Assembly (NCBI GenBank): GCA_022495005.1
Contig: JAGYXB010000051.1
Span: 992,001 to 1,056,000, forward strand
Length of the DNA: 64,000 nucleotides
Reading direction: 5' to 3'
Source: Rhyacophila brunnea
Taxonomy: Eukaryota > Arthropoda > Insecta > Trichoptera > Rhyacophilidae
Of the stretch, positions 1-12,261 are shown in pieces (position 1 is the first letter of the stretch; the number at the start of each line of letters is the position of its first letter). The notes under the pieces are model-generated. The model saw only the letters and a list, made by a program, of their open reading frames with translations, made no database searches and had not been told where the DNA came from. A program made the position numbers and the translations under genes.

Positions 1-916
1 AAGTAATCTTATCACGAAATTGACTTATTTATTCTGACTGACCTTTATTATAATCAGTGGCAACCGAAAAATTCAATGCATCATTTTTAACTTATAATAT
101 GAAAGAAGATATCAATAACGTCGTATTTAGTTTTAACTCGATTGAGTTATCTGCGGAAATCAATTTATCATGTGAGTACCCTTGAAACCTCACACAGAGA
201 GATAACACAGGTGTAAGTGATCACTCACCATTGTGGACATTGTGGTAGCAATATTTCTTCATAATATTCATCTCTAACTCGAGTTATTGCATGCACCGTA
301 TAGCCAACTAATCATGTTTTGATGGGCGACCGTGACAATCTTTTAAGTGTAAGCCCATCCGCTCACGCAGAAACTAAAATCTGATACACTGGTCGGTGAT
401 GGAACTCATAAACTGGCCAGTGACTGATGCTTCGCACACAGCGCTATAGAAACCTAATAATCTCATAACCTCAAACTGTCAATCCCATTGTCTTTCCTAC
501 TTCATTCTAAGCCTTTTCTGTAATATCTTTACGGGAATATTCTGGCAGCCTGTAATTATAGAGGCAGGAGTATTTCTCAACATCTGCCGAATATTTTAAA
601 TTAAAAATCAGTTCGCCCATCTTTAACTTTTAAAGTTTTGGCTTGTTATTTCTCGTTGAGTTCAGTCCAGTGCTACCAATTTTGGTAAAAAAAAATATGA
701 TTTTTTATCGAATCAACTGATATTGATACCACTGTTTTATAGGTGACTGAAAACTGAGAGACTGGGAGACTAGCATTTTCTTCGTTTCAGTTGCGCACGT
801 TTTGAAACTGAGAAATTCCAGTCATGCCGTCAGTGAGCCGCCATTGAAATACAATATTAGCTAGATACTGGAGTTTCAGTCTCGTCTTTTTTTAGTATTC
901 ACGTGAGCGGATAGCC
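1..916. other. AT-rich sequence without recognisable gene
   Basis: No open frame above background and no family I recognise. Weak self-complementary GACTGAAA/TTTCAGTC segments near 740-885 hint at an old inverted-repeat element. Confidence 0.5.
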
Positions 917-1010
917 TAAGGCCTCGGTGGCAGCGATTTGCGGAGCATAAGTGTACATAATATGCACGCTGCACGCTCTGCACTGCAAGACGCTGCCACT
1001 GAGGCCTTTA
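917..1010. mobile_element. Small inverted-repeat element (94 bp)
   Basis: TAAGGCCTCGGTGGCAGCG at 917-935 is mirrored by CGCTGCCACTGAGGCCTTTA at 991-1010, with one mismatch and one extra base. The spacer is short and GC-richer than its surroundings. Probably a tiny MITE or its deletion derivative. Confidence 0.5.
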
Positions 1011-1239
1011 GTGAACCATGTCAGTCATGTCACCAATGGAGAAATTTCTCACAACGCGGTCAAGTAGTTGAGACACTTGAAAGCCGATGATGCAATGTTT
1101 AATATAATGTATAATAGAATAATATGATATTAAAAATTAAGATGGACCCGTTAATTAAAATTGATAATTAAATGTGTAAATGATAGTGGTATGTAACTAC
1201 GTTTCATAAATTTATTTCGTCTCAATTTATAAAACTATA

Positions 1240-1345
1240 GCTGACGCTACACACCATTTAGGTCCATCGCCGACTGCAAAACCGTCTTCCAGAAATCTCT
1301 ATCCCAAGTTCTCTTTCTCCCTCTCTCCAGTCGGTCACACACAGT
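1240..1345 (-). mobile_element. Possible LINE 3' end fragment
   Basis: On the minus strand a short frame reads RDFWKTVLQSAMDLNGV, like the RDxxxWRxxV ending of LINE ORF2 proteins. It is degenerate and similar in style to the fragment at 11175. Confidence 0.3.
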
Positions 1346-1974
1346 CTCTCTACGTTATCGACCTATGTAATTATGTTATGATACAATAACTCTTACTTAA
1401 TTTACGTAATTTTGTCAATGCGCATGCTTTGATTCAAACTACTTCCCTTTGCAAAATTTAAATTTAAATAAAATATTCGATCATTATTATCGCAATAGTA
1501 TAATAATAATAACTTGTCCAACCAAGAAACAACCTTCATATCAATCAGGTGAATGGCTGAATATAATAACAACTTAATACATTATAATAGTATTGATACG
1601 TCATATTGAAAGCAGGTCAGTTCATTTGATACCTATGTGATGAGTGATAGGGCGGATCCTAATAATCTATATATACATTATACATATTGCACAAACTATA
1701 ATTAATGGCATAAAATTAATGGAAGGAATCCGAGTAATACAGCTTTCGAGAGTAAGTTTCGTTAAAACTAAAAACAATCATGCAGTGGCGTAGCTATAGA
1801 TATCGGGTCCCTGTGCAAAATTCATACAAGTCCCATCAGTGTTAAAAAACATTCAAAATCAAAGTCTATGGCTTTTTTGCGGGTGCTAACTAAAAATTAA
1901 CGCAACCCCCACCCTCACACATATAAATATATATATTAACTACATTATAAAAAGAGAGGGAAGGGCGGTGCGGA
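1346..1974. other. AT-rich sequence without recognisable gene
   Basis: Nothing coding is visible. There are low-complexity TAATAATAA and TATATATA tracts. Confidence 0.5.
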
Positions 1975-2731
1975 CTGTCGAAAGCCTTTTCATAATCCAC
2001 AAAGCAGCAAGCCATAGGACTGTTCAAGATCATTGCCATAATCAAAAGCCTACACGAGAATAGCGAATGCTGTGTCAGAATTGGAGACACTGTCACGGAA
2101 TGGTTCGGGGTCACGACCGGAGTCAGACAGGGTTGTGTCCTTGCACCGTTTCTCTTTATCATTCTCTTTGACTTCATACTACGGAAGTCAATACCACCCG
2201 ACCGAGGCATACCTGTTCCCCCACGGTGAAGCTATGCGACCTGGAATACGCCGATGACGCTGTCCTATTTGACAACTCAATCGAGGGCATTCAAGAGACA
2301 ATCAACAGGTTGCATAACAACTCATCTCGCGTTGGTTTGAAAATCAACGCAAAGAAAACCAACGTCTTGTGTAATAGCACCTGTCCTGATCCAGATTTCC
2401 CTCTGATTAGCGACGGACAAAACATCGAGAGCGTCGACAGCTTCAAGTACCTGGGGGTACACATCACGGGAGATGGCATTTTACAGAAAGAGCTCGCAGA
2501 TGCCTGAAGAGAACTTCAACCTAGTTTGCCTGTTCTTCAAGCCGACCGGATTCCGGCGTCCTGGAAGGCCGCTAAATACAATCTATAGAGTGTATACGGC
2601 GGAGCTACGGGATGTTGGTTTGACCTGGAACGAAGCAAGAAGGCTGGAGAGTGACGGGGATTCTTGGAGGCGCATCGTGGTGTCCATATGCTCCAGTTAA
2701 GGGGCGGATATGGCAAAAGAAGAAGAAGAAT
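1975..2731 (+). pseudogene. 5'-inverted, truncated LINE reverse transcriptase fragment
   Basis: Plus-strand frames from about 2040 encode reverse-transcriptase blocks: a segment with GVRQGCVLAPFLF, then EYADDAVLF with the catalytic YADD near 2248-2259, then LKINAKKTNVL and KYLGVHI. The ORF2 end is VGLTWNEARRL...SWRRIVVSICSS with TAA at 2698-2700. The tail is GGCGGATATGG followed by GAAGAAGAAGAA. The upstream block CCFVDYEKAFDS sits at about 1975-2039 on the opposite strand, so the 5' end is inverted. Frameshifts between blocks and loss of the endonuclease make it dead. The clade is uncertain. Confidence 0.8.
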
Positions 2732-4199
2732 TTAAAAAGAGAATGAAAAAAGAGTTGACGCATCTGAAATTATTTTTTAATAAAGCTACAAATTTATATT
2801 TAAATAATCTCATAATAGCACGGATACATGCTTTTGTCTTGACCTCCCTGGCGGATTTGTTACGAAAAATCGCACGGGCGTAACGCAAAATTAAGTCATA
2901 AAAGTAGCGCGGCCGCGAGAGACTCCAGTCGGCCGCGAACGCGAACGGCACTTCAGGAATGATGCGTAAACCCGCGCCCCGCCATTTATTTTATTTTATT
3001 TTCTTTCGAATTTGGACAACCAGCATTCAAAGAATCAATAGGCAAAACATGTTTCCATGTTTAATAATTTTAGCCGTCAGGGCTTAATTTTTTAGAAGTA
3101 TCTTTTTTCAGGTTCATATTTAATAAAATGAATGAATGGCCCCTAAAAATTTTATGCATGCCTATCATGTTGGGATACTGACTGGTTCTAATGAGACTTT
3201 GAGAGAATATTCCTTACACAACTGCGATGCATATTTTAATCTCCTAAATAGGATCGCGTATAATATAGTTTACTTTAATTTTTCGATTTGCCACCACGTA
3301 TGGTAAGTCCCACCCTTCATTGACACGCAATACATGTTGGTACTTCATAAATTACAACATAATATTCAATCATAATAATTGAATGTTATTCTTATTATGT
3401 TTGTACATAATATTATTTTTTTTAAATATTTTTATGTGTATTTTATATTGGTACCCGGGTGCTGTGTACCCCTAACGCCCTCGCTTGGCGCAGCCCCGTC
3501 TAGGGACGTCACTATAGAACGTGATAGTTATGTATACGTCATGATATAGAAACCTTGAGGATTATCAAATATCTACTACGTACATCAATTCTAATCCAAG
3601 TAACAACGATTACAAAACGTGTTTATAGAATTGATGATTATTTCAATCAAAATGTATACAATATTAAGATGTTCAATGGGTACAGGTATGCAAAAAAGTG
3701 AAAGCCAACCAATACAAAAATATTTCCTCGTATCACCTTCCGCTGTTTGATAAAAGTAAGGTCATCCGTTATTATTAATACTACCGCGTGGTTCTAACCG
3801 TCCACTGGCACTATAAAATTAAATTTGAAAAGAATTTAATCGGTAAAGCCTTATTCAAATGTACAATAGTTTATTGTTGTACACAGTGTGTTAAATTACT
3901 TAATTCGTGAAATTATTTAATTTCCCATAGTTTATTTTACCGTTTATTGTAGAATCCGTTCAAGCCTGTCTATACCTAGTCAGGCCACAGCGTAAATTTT
4001 TGAATTCCAATCGTAGTGCGATTAAGCAATGCGGTAAACTGTTTACGTGAAATTATTGTAATTAAAAAAGAAAGACTAACAATGATGGTTAATAGGAACA
4101 ATGCAGCAACAAACATGACAACAGGAACAAAATATTCAATTTTAAAAAATATTTACCGCAGTAATTTGCAATTAAATTTGGCATTTACCGCATTGCATT
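2732..4199. other. AT-rich sequence without recognisable gene
   Basis: No supported gene. Short ATTTT repeats lie near 2980-3000. A short frame around 4016 has no recognisable features. Confidence 0.45.
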
Positions 4200-5010
4200 C
4201 AAAATACCACGTTCTCGAGTTTTTTTAAATTCTCGATAAATCTCAAATTCATATTTGAGAATAGTTCGGTGATTTTTCGAGATTTTTTATTTCAATTTCA
4301 TTGAAACAAAAATACGTCAAGGTTCAAAATAGATAGGTAGTTTTCTTTAACTATTCCCACCCACAAATTTACGGAATTATAATCAAAGTTTAAAATATTT
4401 TTAAATTTGCGTTTTAGATCTAAGAAGGACCCTTTTAACAATTTTTTTTTTCATTTGTAATTTAAGGTTGTACCACAGTTGAAGCACGGTCTAAAAAGAT
4501 CGTGGCTAGGCGATGCGCGGATTGCGGGTCGCGGGTGCAAATGACGCATGCCAAACGAAATATAATTTGTCATATAAATCCAACATACGTCCATTTTATG
4601 TTCTGTTTATTGTTTATTCACGGCTGTGCATATATGACGGGTGGTGGTGGGCACTTAAACGTATATTCTATTAGTAACAATAATAATATATTCATTGACA
4701 TGTTTTCTTTTTAAAGTAAATGGGTAACGATTTAAGAATTCGTCGCCATCACGAAACAAAGTGACGTATTTCCAGCTCGACGTTCTCTCTCAGAATGCGA
4801 GCGAGTCCAAAATTTCGTCGCGCCTATAGTTGAAAATTATTTGCCGTTTCACTGATGTATCACCTTCAAGACTTACGAATCTCATTTTTTTAAATTACAT
4901 TCCTGGTAAAAAGTTCAAAACTCTTGAGATATCTCTGAAAAAATAACTCGGGAAATGGCATTCAACTTTTCCCATAATTTCTCGAGACGAGAAATTTTGA
5001 TCACAACCAC
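4200..5010. repeat. Region with dispersed CTCGAGAAAT-type motifs
   Basis: Several TTCTCGAGA / TCTCGAGAA-like words occur near 4210-4290 and 4920-5000. They resemble the motif-rich elements at 37640-38270 and 61840-62572. It is probably a decayed copy of the same family; the ends are not clear. Confidence 0.35.
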
Positions 5011-5329
5011 TACACGGATTCACAATTACCTCAAGATTTATTGAAAATCTAAAATATAATTTAATTTTGGGTACTTACAATAAATGAAAAATAATCCTAT
5101 GATACAACTACTCTACAATTTATTATTATAATAGTACGCACCCTTATATTAAATTGATACCCATAATAAAAAAAATACATAACTATAAATAATCAAATGT
5201 AAAAATCATGTAATTAATGGCAATACAAATCATTTCACCGAAATGCTTTATATGTACTTACCTATTTTCTTATATTATTCTGTGGTGCGATGATTGATAG
5301 ACTGCAACATTTTTGACAACGATTCTAAG

Positions 5330-5596
5330 CCGGCTCGCACACCTAGTCAGCCGCATAGCCATACATCAAACCTTGTTGGAACATCGCACCGATGTTGCAT
5401 ATGAAGACCGCGCACATATATGCCTAACGACAGCCCGAGACGCGTGCGATGTGTTGCTTTTTTTTTCAAACTAAAAAGTCGCATTCCACAAATGTGCGGA
5501 GCTCCATGTGATAACGTGTGTTTTGTGAATAACGATAACGTCACGTCGACTTATTCGACATGTTGCAGACGAGATGAGTTTAGATGTGCGAGCCGG
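5330..5596. mobile_element. MITE with CCGGCTCGCACA inverted ends (copy 1)
   Basis: The ends CCGGCTCGCACA and TGTGCGAGCCGG enclose 267 bp flanked by CTAAG and CTGAG. Related copies are at 39347-39729 (opposite orientation) and 61960-62350. The inner sequence is GC-rich for the window and includes a shared GATAACG...GACGTCA-like segment. Open frames inside are shadows. Confidence 0.75.
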
Positions 5597-6124
5597 CTGA
5601 GACGCGCCTCAAATTCAGATACCATGATAGGATAAAAAAAAATGAGTCTGAAACCAATTCAGCCACACTAAAAACCTTTCGAAATCTTCATAAAGTATTG
5701 TAATAGAAAATGTTCATACAAATCCATCGAATTACAGTGCAAACTCAAATTTCTTCAAACCCCATTAACCCAATGACCCATTGAATAATGATAATAATTT
5801 CGTTCCTTCATTATCTGAATGAATGTTGTGATTTATTTCGATAACATAATAATATATCCAACAAAGTTCACGCAAGTGAGATAATATTATACTATGCATA
5901 GCATTCATACTTAATTTCAATTTAATTTATTACTTCTAGATACATAATGTAATTATTTTGTAATAATTTATTGGGAAGTACTATGTAAAATAATGATAAT
6001 AAATCCTGTCCAAAAGGAATTATTATCTCATAAAACTCATAAGGTCAACTAATAATAACAATTAGTATGCGGTATGCTTACCTTTTTACAATAATAATTA
6101 AATAATATACATACGGATACTCAA
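5597..6124. other. AT-rich sequence without recognisable gene
   Basis: I see only low-complexity AT sequence here. Confidence 0.5.
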
Positions 6125-7101
6125 GCAGTTGTCACTGTGCAAAATGAGCAAACTGAAAGCTTCAAAATCGAATCAGGTGTGAGACAAGGGGATGCGCTAT
6201 CCACTATGGTATTTAACCTTGTGGTGGTATCCATAGCTCGTGAAACCAACATAAGAGGATGGGTAGATAACAGTACAACGCAGATGTGCGCTTATGCTGA
6301 CGACAAGCAGATCCAAACAGAGGATGATCGACCATGGTGGCTCTATGAAAATAAAAGCAGAAAACGCCGGGCTGCAAATAAACCAGTCAAAAACTAAGTA
6401 TATGGCCAGCACACGTGATCAAGTACCGCTGCAGAATATAGACATAGGACAGCATGCATATGAAGGGGTGGACAAGTTCACGTATCTCGGATCCAGCCTA
6501 AATACCCAAAATAAGACAGCAGAGGAGATAAAAATCCGCCTTATCTCCGGGAATAAATGCTGGCATGCCTGCAAGCGACTGGTGGGGTCGAAAATTCTAG
6601 GACGAAGAAGTAAACTTCTAATTTATAAAACAATTATAAGGCCAGTGGTCACTTATGGCTGTGAGACTTGGTGCTTAACTCAAAACGAGGAAAACAAATT
6701 AGCTGTCTTCGAGCGCAAAATACTCCGCAAAATCTTTGGACCCACGTTGGAAAATGGGAACTACAGAATAAAAATGAACCACGAGTTGGAAGAGCTAATT
6801 GAACAGCAAACAATCATAAGATACTGTAAGTCCCAAAGACTACGATGGGCGGGACATGTGGAGAGAATGCCTGAAGTTAGAGCGCCAAGGATCATGACGA
6901 AGTGGCTACCCCAACGGAAGAGACCCAGAGGCCGTCCAAGAAGGAGATGGGCTGACGCCGTAGAAGTGGACTGGCTTCATATAGGAAGACCCGTAAACTG
7001 GAGAAGTGTGGCGAGAGACCGGAGTGAGTGGAGAGCGGTTGTGGAAGAGGCCAAATCCCACCCCGGGATGTAGCGCCGTGGAAGAAGAAGAAGAATATAC
7101 A
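6125..7101 (+). pseudogene. 5'-truncated LINE reverse transcriptase with frameshift
   Basis: The first frame carries GVRQGDALSTMVFNLV and CAYADD (YADD near 6291-6302). A frameshift between about 6305 and 6350 moves to a second frame that continues to TAG at 7071-7073. This frame holds GLQINQSKTKYM, the thumb-like KFTYLGSSL, the RPVVTYGCETW block, a RYCKSQRLRWAGHVERM block and an Arg-rich tail ending DRSEWRAVVEEAKSHPGM. A GAAGAAGAAGAA tail follows. It lacks the endonuclease half. It is the best preserved LINE here and of RTE-like style, though the clade is not certain. Confidence 0.85.
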
Positions 7102-7683
7102 TTAGGTACAATATGACTATATGTAATATTATCTTAATGTTAGTGAACTTATAAATAATAATTAGTAGAACAACTTCACAACCAATTAAAATACTGTATG
7201 ATTAGTGATTACTGATTAGAATGAACAGCTGAACAAATTTACTTAACAACTAGTTACCTGTGTAAATAACTTTGCGTGATATTTAGAGGTATTTCACTTT
7301 TCATTATTTATGTACTAACATTAAAATCACATTTCTTTCCCGTCGTATTATAATATTATTATGAAAATTTTTCCAAAGACCTTGTGGAGTGATTTCTAAC
7401 TTTTTTGGTCGGAGGAACCCTTTAAATAATATTATGTAAAGTCTTGAGGTTCCCTGACCTGACTGATAGATTGTTTATTTTAACTGGGCTAAAAAATGGT
7501 AAACATTTTCAACCTTAATAACTGCAAACAAACATTATGTAAATATATTATATTTTATACTGATTACAACCAATATAAATTTGAAAAATGCATTAATGTT
7601 TTATTGATAGATCACGAGGAAAATCTTAATTTAAACTTGACTTAATTTAAAAAAATCGGTGTGTGTACTTATGTACGCGCGTT
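7102..7683. other. AT-rich sequence without recognisable gene
   Basis: Nothing coding is visible. The segment GATTTCTAACTTTTTTGGTC near 7392 resembles hAT-type ends, but no partner was found. Confidence 0.45.
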
Positions 7684-7684
7684 A

Positions 7685-8192
7685 GAAGTTATACTTCTTT
7701 GGCGTATCAAAACAAAAACAAAACTTGTGATAACCTAGATTCTTCAACTAGCTCTTTATTATCTTGTTAAATTACACACTCAAGAAAAAGGAGCGCTTAT
7801 TGGAACGCCTTTGGTTTATTTCTATACACTTTAACTTATATTACTAAATTATATAATTATTTATCGTTGTTTTATTTTTAAAGTAACAACTGCCACTATG
7901 ACGTTTATTAGTTTGTTTACGTAAGGAATTGAAAATGGCCGACAATAATAAATTCGCTGACTAGGCAACGAAACAATTCTAAACTATAATATTATACTGT
8001 ATAATTGTCACGATTGCATTATCATACTGTGGCGTAAAGGTAGTGCGCTCGGCTGATAACCGAATAATCGTGGTTTGAATCCAATCGAGTGCGATTTTTT
8101 TCGTGTGAAAAAATAAATTATATGTTACATGTCACACCCCAAAAATACACTCTGATCTGATTTTCCAAACGCGCCTAAAGAAGTATAACTTC
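7685..8192. mobile_element. TIR element containing a tRNA-like sequence
   Basis: GAAGTTATACTTCTTTGGCG at the left matches the reverse complement of CGCCTAAAGAAGTATAACTTC at the right, with minor differences, over a 508-bp span. Inside, at 8029-8094, is a tRNA-Ile-like domain. No transposase is present and I could not read a target duplication. Confidence 0.55.
8029..8094 (+). repeat. tRNA-Ile-like domain, probably SINE-derived
   Basis: It has an A-box-like TGGCGTAAAGGTAGTGCG, an anticodon stem-loop CTCGG-CTGATAA-CCGAA reading GAT, and a B-box-like GGTTTGAATCC. The acceptor arms do not pair and GAT is unusual for a eukaryotic cytosolic Ile tRNA, so it is unlikely to be a working tRNA gene. 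Confidence 0.5.
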
Positions 8193-8242
8193 AAAAAACA
8201 ATGCAGTCAATCAAGTCAGTGAAATCAAGGCAGTGGCTTCCT

Positions 8243-8545
8243 GCGCAGCTATTCTATACACATGACTGCTATCGACGGCTATCGAGGGTAGTTTATCATA
8301 TATTTGTATTGAGGTATTATAATTGTTACAATAAGTTAGCCGTCTCTAAACAGTCAAAACTGTCTATATCGTTATAAAAGTTAGAACAGCCAAAAGAGGT
8401 GCTATTGAAACATAGCACTCATTGTGACAATTACAACTAACGTATTTTAAAAATTATAATACCTTAATACAAAAATATGAAAAACTACCCTGGATCGCCG
8501 CCGACAGCGGCCGATAGCAGTCTTGTGTATAGACTAGATGCGCTG
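8243..8545. mobile_element. Fold-back MITE with about 80-bp inverted arms
   Basis: The left arm from TCTATACACATGACTGC matches the reverse complement of the right arm ending GCAGTCTTGTGTATAGA. The similarity continues inward through AGGGTAGTTTTTCATAT-like sequence and AAGGTATTATAAT. The loop is about 120 bases. Confidence 0.7.
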
Positions 8546-8928
8546 GTCATGCGTTCTTCATGAGCAGTAAATAGAAAAACGATTGTACGCATTACTACTT
8601 TTGAGAGTAGATTCGATGGAGATGAACTTTATTCGCCAGCCGCGCCAACATAGTGCGATGGTTTTCGAATTATAATAATACAAATTTATATCAGAGATAA
8701 ACTAACAATTGGAAAAAAGAATGTTCCATGTTTATTTATGAAAACAAGTGTCAATATATAATATTGTTTAATAAGTTTACATACTTGGGATTTATACAAA
8801 TTTTAATTAATTAATCAAATAATGTAAGAAGTATCTATATAATATAGTTTTGACTCTTGAATTTGCAAATTTAAGTTGAAAAGTATCCCGTGCAATGTTG
8901 CAAAGATTTTGTTTACGTTGAATGATCT

Positions 8929-9590
8929 GTGATCTACATCTTCCGAATCGGGGATCCTTTAATCCTTTCCATCAATCTTCTCAGACTTGCGGATCGAATT
9001 CAGCTTTTAGTTAGCATGTGCCCAGAAGACCTTCAGAACAGGATGGAGCCTGCAAATGAAAGCTGCAAAGCAGGTTTAAAGATAAAGATCTCAAAGACAA
9101 ACATAATGATAAACTGCTTTACTGAACCAAAAGCTATCCTCAACAATCGCACTCAAATCGAGCGAGTCAACAACTACGACTATCTTGGACAACAAATGTC
9201 AATTGACGGTGATATGTGACGAGATTGCTCATAGAACCAAACTGGCATAGAGTGCATTTGGGCGCTTGAATAGTATCTTCAAAAGTGACCTCCCTTGTGT
9301 CTTAAGCGGAAGGCGTTCAACCAAATTGTACTACCAATGTTCACGTGTGCGTGTGAATCATGGACTATTAATCTGAGAGAAATAAAAAATTACAAAGTGG
9401 CGTGGAAAGGTGCAATTGGGTATGAAGGTGATACAGTGGTACCCAAGGAGCACTACACGCCCATAGGGACGCCCTTAAACCCACTGGATAGACGAGCTCA
9501 TAAAGTTCGGTGGATGTACGTGGCAGCAAAGATCTAGGGACCGAGATAGCTAGGAGAGGCTTTCATCCAGCAGTGATGATGATGATGAAT
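8929..9590 (+). pseudogene. Decayed LINE reverse transcriptase 3' part with TGATGATGA tail
   Basis: Frames carry GLKIKISKTNIM, the block YDYLGQQMSIDGDM, then LPMFTCACESWTI and RRAHKVRW, all typical of the C-terminal half of LINE ORF2. In-frame stops and shifts separate them. The end LGEAFIQQ is followed by TGATGATGATGATG. This is a different LINE family from those with GAAGAA tails. Confidence 0.7.
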
Positions 9591-9696
9591 ATGGTCCTGA
9601 TGGTTTTATAGAAGGGATGTAAAAAATACTAAAACACAGAAATGTTTAAAATACCTACGATATATGAAACAAACAAAATTTTGACACTGTCTAGAG

Positions 9697-9910
9697 CAGC
9701 GATTTCCAAACTGAGAGGCGCAGACTATCGCTGAGGGAGGCGCGAAAAGTTTAACACAAATAATGTAATTTTTTTTTTATTTTTTGTATTAGTACATTTT
9801 TAGACGTAAAAATGTGTCTGTATTATTCAATGGAATAAAGGGAGGGGAGAGGAGCAAGGTTAGATTTTTTTGAAAGGGAGGCATAGCAACATAAAGTTTG
9901 GAAACCACTG
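9697..9910. mobile_element. hAT-like MITE with exact 8-bp target duplication
   Basis: The ends CAGCGATTTCCAAACT and AGTTTGGAAACCACTG are inverted, and GTCTAGAG flanks both sides (9689-9696 and 9911-9918). It is 214 bp long and has no coding capacity. Confidence 0.85.
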
Positions 9911-9918
9911 GTCTAGAG

Positions 9919-11174
9919 ACGTCAATGCAAACAGTTGTCATCTTCTTAAGGTGAGATTTCACTCTGCTAACATATTATAATGTATTAGCGATCATATAAG
10001 TAACAAGGCTCGAGCATCGATCCTACCAAGTAAGCGACCTCCCTCATCCGTATTGGCCCTACCTGTATCCACGAATGATACGCTTTTCCAAATTATCATT
10101 TTACCTACTGACTATGTGGCCAGTACTACCGAACTCTGCATAGATATGCACGTGTTTTCAAGATTATAAATTTTCAATGTTATATGATCGGATTACTTGA
10201 TTATCTAAAGTTAATCCACATGCAAATAAAAATATATTTATCTGCGCCAACAGTAAAAAGAATATAAAATTATAAAAACACACAAACAACCGATATATTT
10301 AACAATAAATATCAGCTATACCTATACTAAAATCGCGGTTTAACAATCTTAATTACCTAAGAGTACATAATTATATATCACTTTTTATTAGTAGACTTAA
10401 AGTAGAGTGTAACAAATCTAAGTGACTAATATTGTTGATATTCAAACCACGTAAAGGAAAAAATTATATTACCAGATAGGTAATTAGGTTTCCCATAAAT
10501 GGCACTTAAAAATACATACAGGTATTCCATACGTGTCGTCTGATTATTTTGTATGATTATGAAATGGTCCCCATTCAGTAGTAATATTCTTATTCAATAT
10601 GTACGTGCACGAGATTCATATCTCTATACATAATTTGAAAACATCTCATGAATATAGCCACTAGAAAAAATCTTTTCAGAACAAAATACGACACCCGATA
10701 AGACTTTAACCTGTAACTGCTGGTTCCGCGCTAGAGTGCTTTTCCAATTAAGCTGCGAGCATCCTACTTAATAACGACGATTTTAACTAGTAATTAATTG
10801 TTACATGAAACGCTGATCATGGCAAATTGCGTTATAATGTTGGCTATCGGTTTTAGTAGGTAGGTATATTAAATTAAAGTAGGTATCAATTAATTCTTTA
10901 ATTACTAACCGACTTCACGTATAACTCCATTGTATCGTTTTTAAAACGCATTTAGGCTTAATAAATAATTTAATAAATTATTTCTTGTATTCAAGAAATA
11001 AGACAAGATTTAAGAATGTAACATTCTATATTTAAGATACAATATTTTAAACATATCATGCATATAACCACTACACTACAAATTATGTATGTGAAATAAA
11101 TAGACTATTATTGTCGATAATAAATTATAATGTTGATTACAATGTATTTAATTCACTACCTATATCCCAGTATA
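9919..11174. other. AT-rich sequence without recognisable gene
   Basis: No coding signal or clear repeat ends. Confidence 0.5.
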
Positions 11175-11330
11175 TGGCCGCTTCCGAATGAGTTGGACGG
11201 ATAACATTAAGAAGAATGCAGAGAGGCTGAGTGTAACAGACTGGAGATAGAGGAGAGCTCTGAATAGAAATCCTGGTGGACGATTGTAACAGTCGGCCAT
11301 GGAGCTGAATGGTCTGCTTCTCTCTTCTCT
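11175..11330 (+). mobile_element. Possible LINE 3' end fragment
   Basis: The frame RMSWTDNIKKNAERLSVTDW resembles the near-C-terminal segment of LINE ORF2 proteins, with stops soon after. It is short and degenerate. Confidence 0.4.
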
Positions 11331-11334
11331 TCAT

Positions 11335-12120
11335 CGATTAAGATACAGAGGTATGTATGATTAACATTAGTTGTCCTAGATAGACGTAGTTGTTCACGAG
11401 GCTTGTGTATTATGCAAATATTTTGAAATGATCACAGACACTTTGGTTTTATTACAATTCGTATAAGTATGCTTCTAATTATACTTGTATCAGAACATTC
11501 AAAATTCAAAGTATACCTACCTACTGTAAATGGAAAATTCCTCAAACGTGTAGGTACGTTATATATTATTTTCAATGATAATTTAATAAACCAGTATTCT
11601 GTTTCTCTCGAGTATAGAAGCCCTGTAATTTTAACAAAAAATAATCAACTTCCTTCTACTGTGATTGTTTTATCCATACATTTTCAGATCTTCAGCTAAC
11701 CTTGTAAAACTAAATAAAATTGTACACATTTCATATCAATTGCACCAAAATAATGCTTGCATAATAATTTTAGTTAGGGTTGACCCTCCGTCAGCCTGCA
11801 GTGAAAAAGAGCGATCGCGCTGCGGGTTCGAAATGACAAACGCGGGACATGACTGGAAACTCGTCGTCGCCCTGTAGGATGTTGGAGAATTACAAGGTGA
11901 AGTTTTAGCTTGTTTAGATTAAATATAGCTAATTTAATAAGTAAGTCATATGAAACGATGGAGCCTTTGCTTAAATTGACTTTGTAAAGAAAATCTATTA
12001 TAAATTAATTTTTGGCAGTATTTTGTATACCTGCCTAACAGTAGCGCGCGATTCATAGATGCTGTAGATACCAGCTGCGTATCCCCAGAGATAATCGATA
12101 AAACAAAAATGACGTATTGA
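11335..12120. other. Sequence without recognisable gene
   Basis: Short open frames only. A GGGTTCGAA B-box-like word near 11823 could be part of an old SINE head, but the remainder is unrecognisable. Confidence 0.4.
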
Positions 12121-12123
12121 TAC

Positions 12124-12245
12124 GTATTCTTCTTCTTCGGCCATATTCGCCCCTTAGTTGGACCATATGGACACCACGAAGCGTCTCCAAGAATCCCTGT
12201 CGCTCGCCAGTCTCCTTGCATCGTTCCAGGTCAAACCAGCATCCC
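12124..12245 (-). mobile_element. Orphan LINE 3' end, same family as 1975-2731
   Basis: On the minus strand it reads AGLTWNDARRLASDRDSWRR, then a FVVSIWSN end and stop, followed by GGCGAATATGGCCGAAGAAGAAGAA. Only about 120 bp of the 3' end survive, as expected for a severely 5'-truncated insertion. Confidence 0.75.
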
Positions 12246-12261
12246 GCAACTCTGTCGTTTA

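Noticed and set aside
5420..5635. Open frames near 5.4 kb and at 62.0-62.3 kb with similar peptides
   Set aside because: They fall inside copies of the CCGGCTCGCACA MITE, so the similarity is of the repeat, not a protein.
8029..8094. Functional tRNA gene
   Set aside because: The acceptor stem does not pair and the anticodon GAT is unexpected for a eukaryotic cytosolic tRNA. It lies inside a transposable element.
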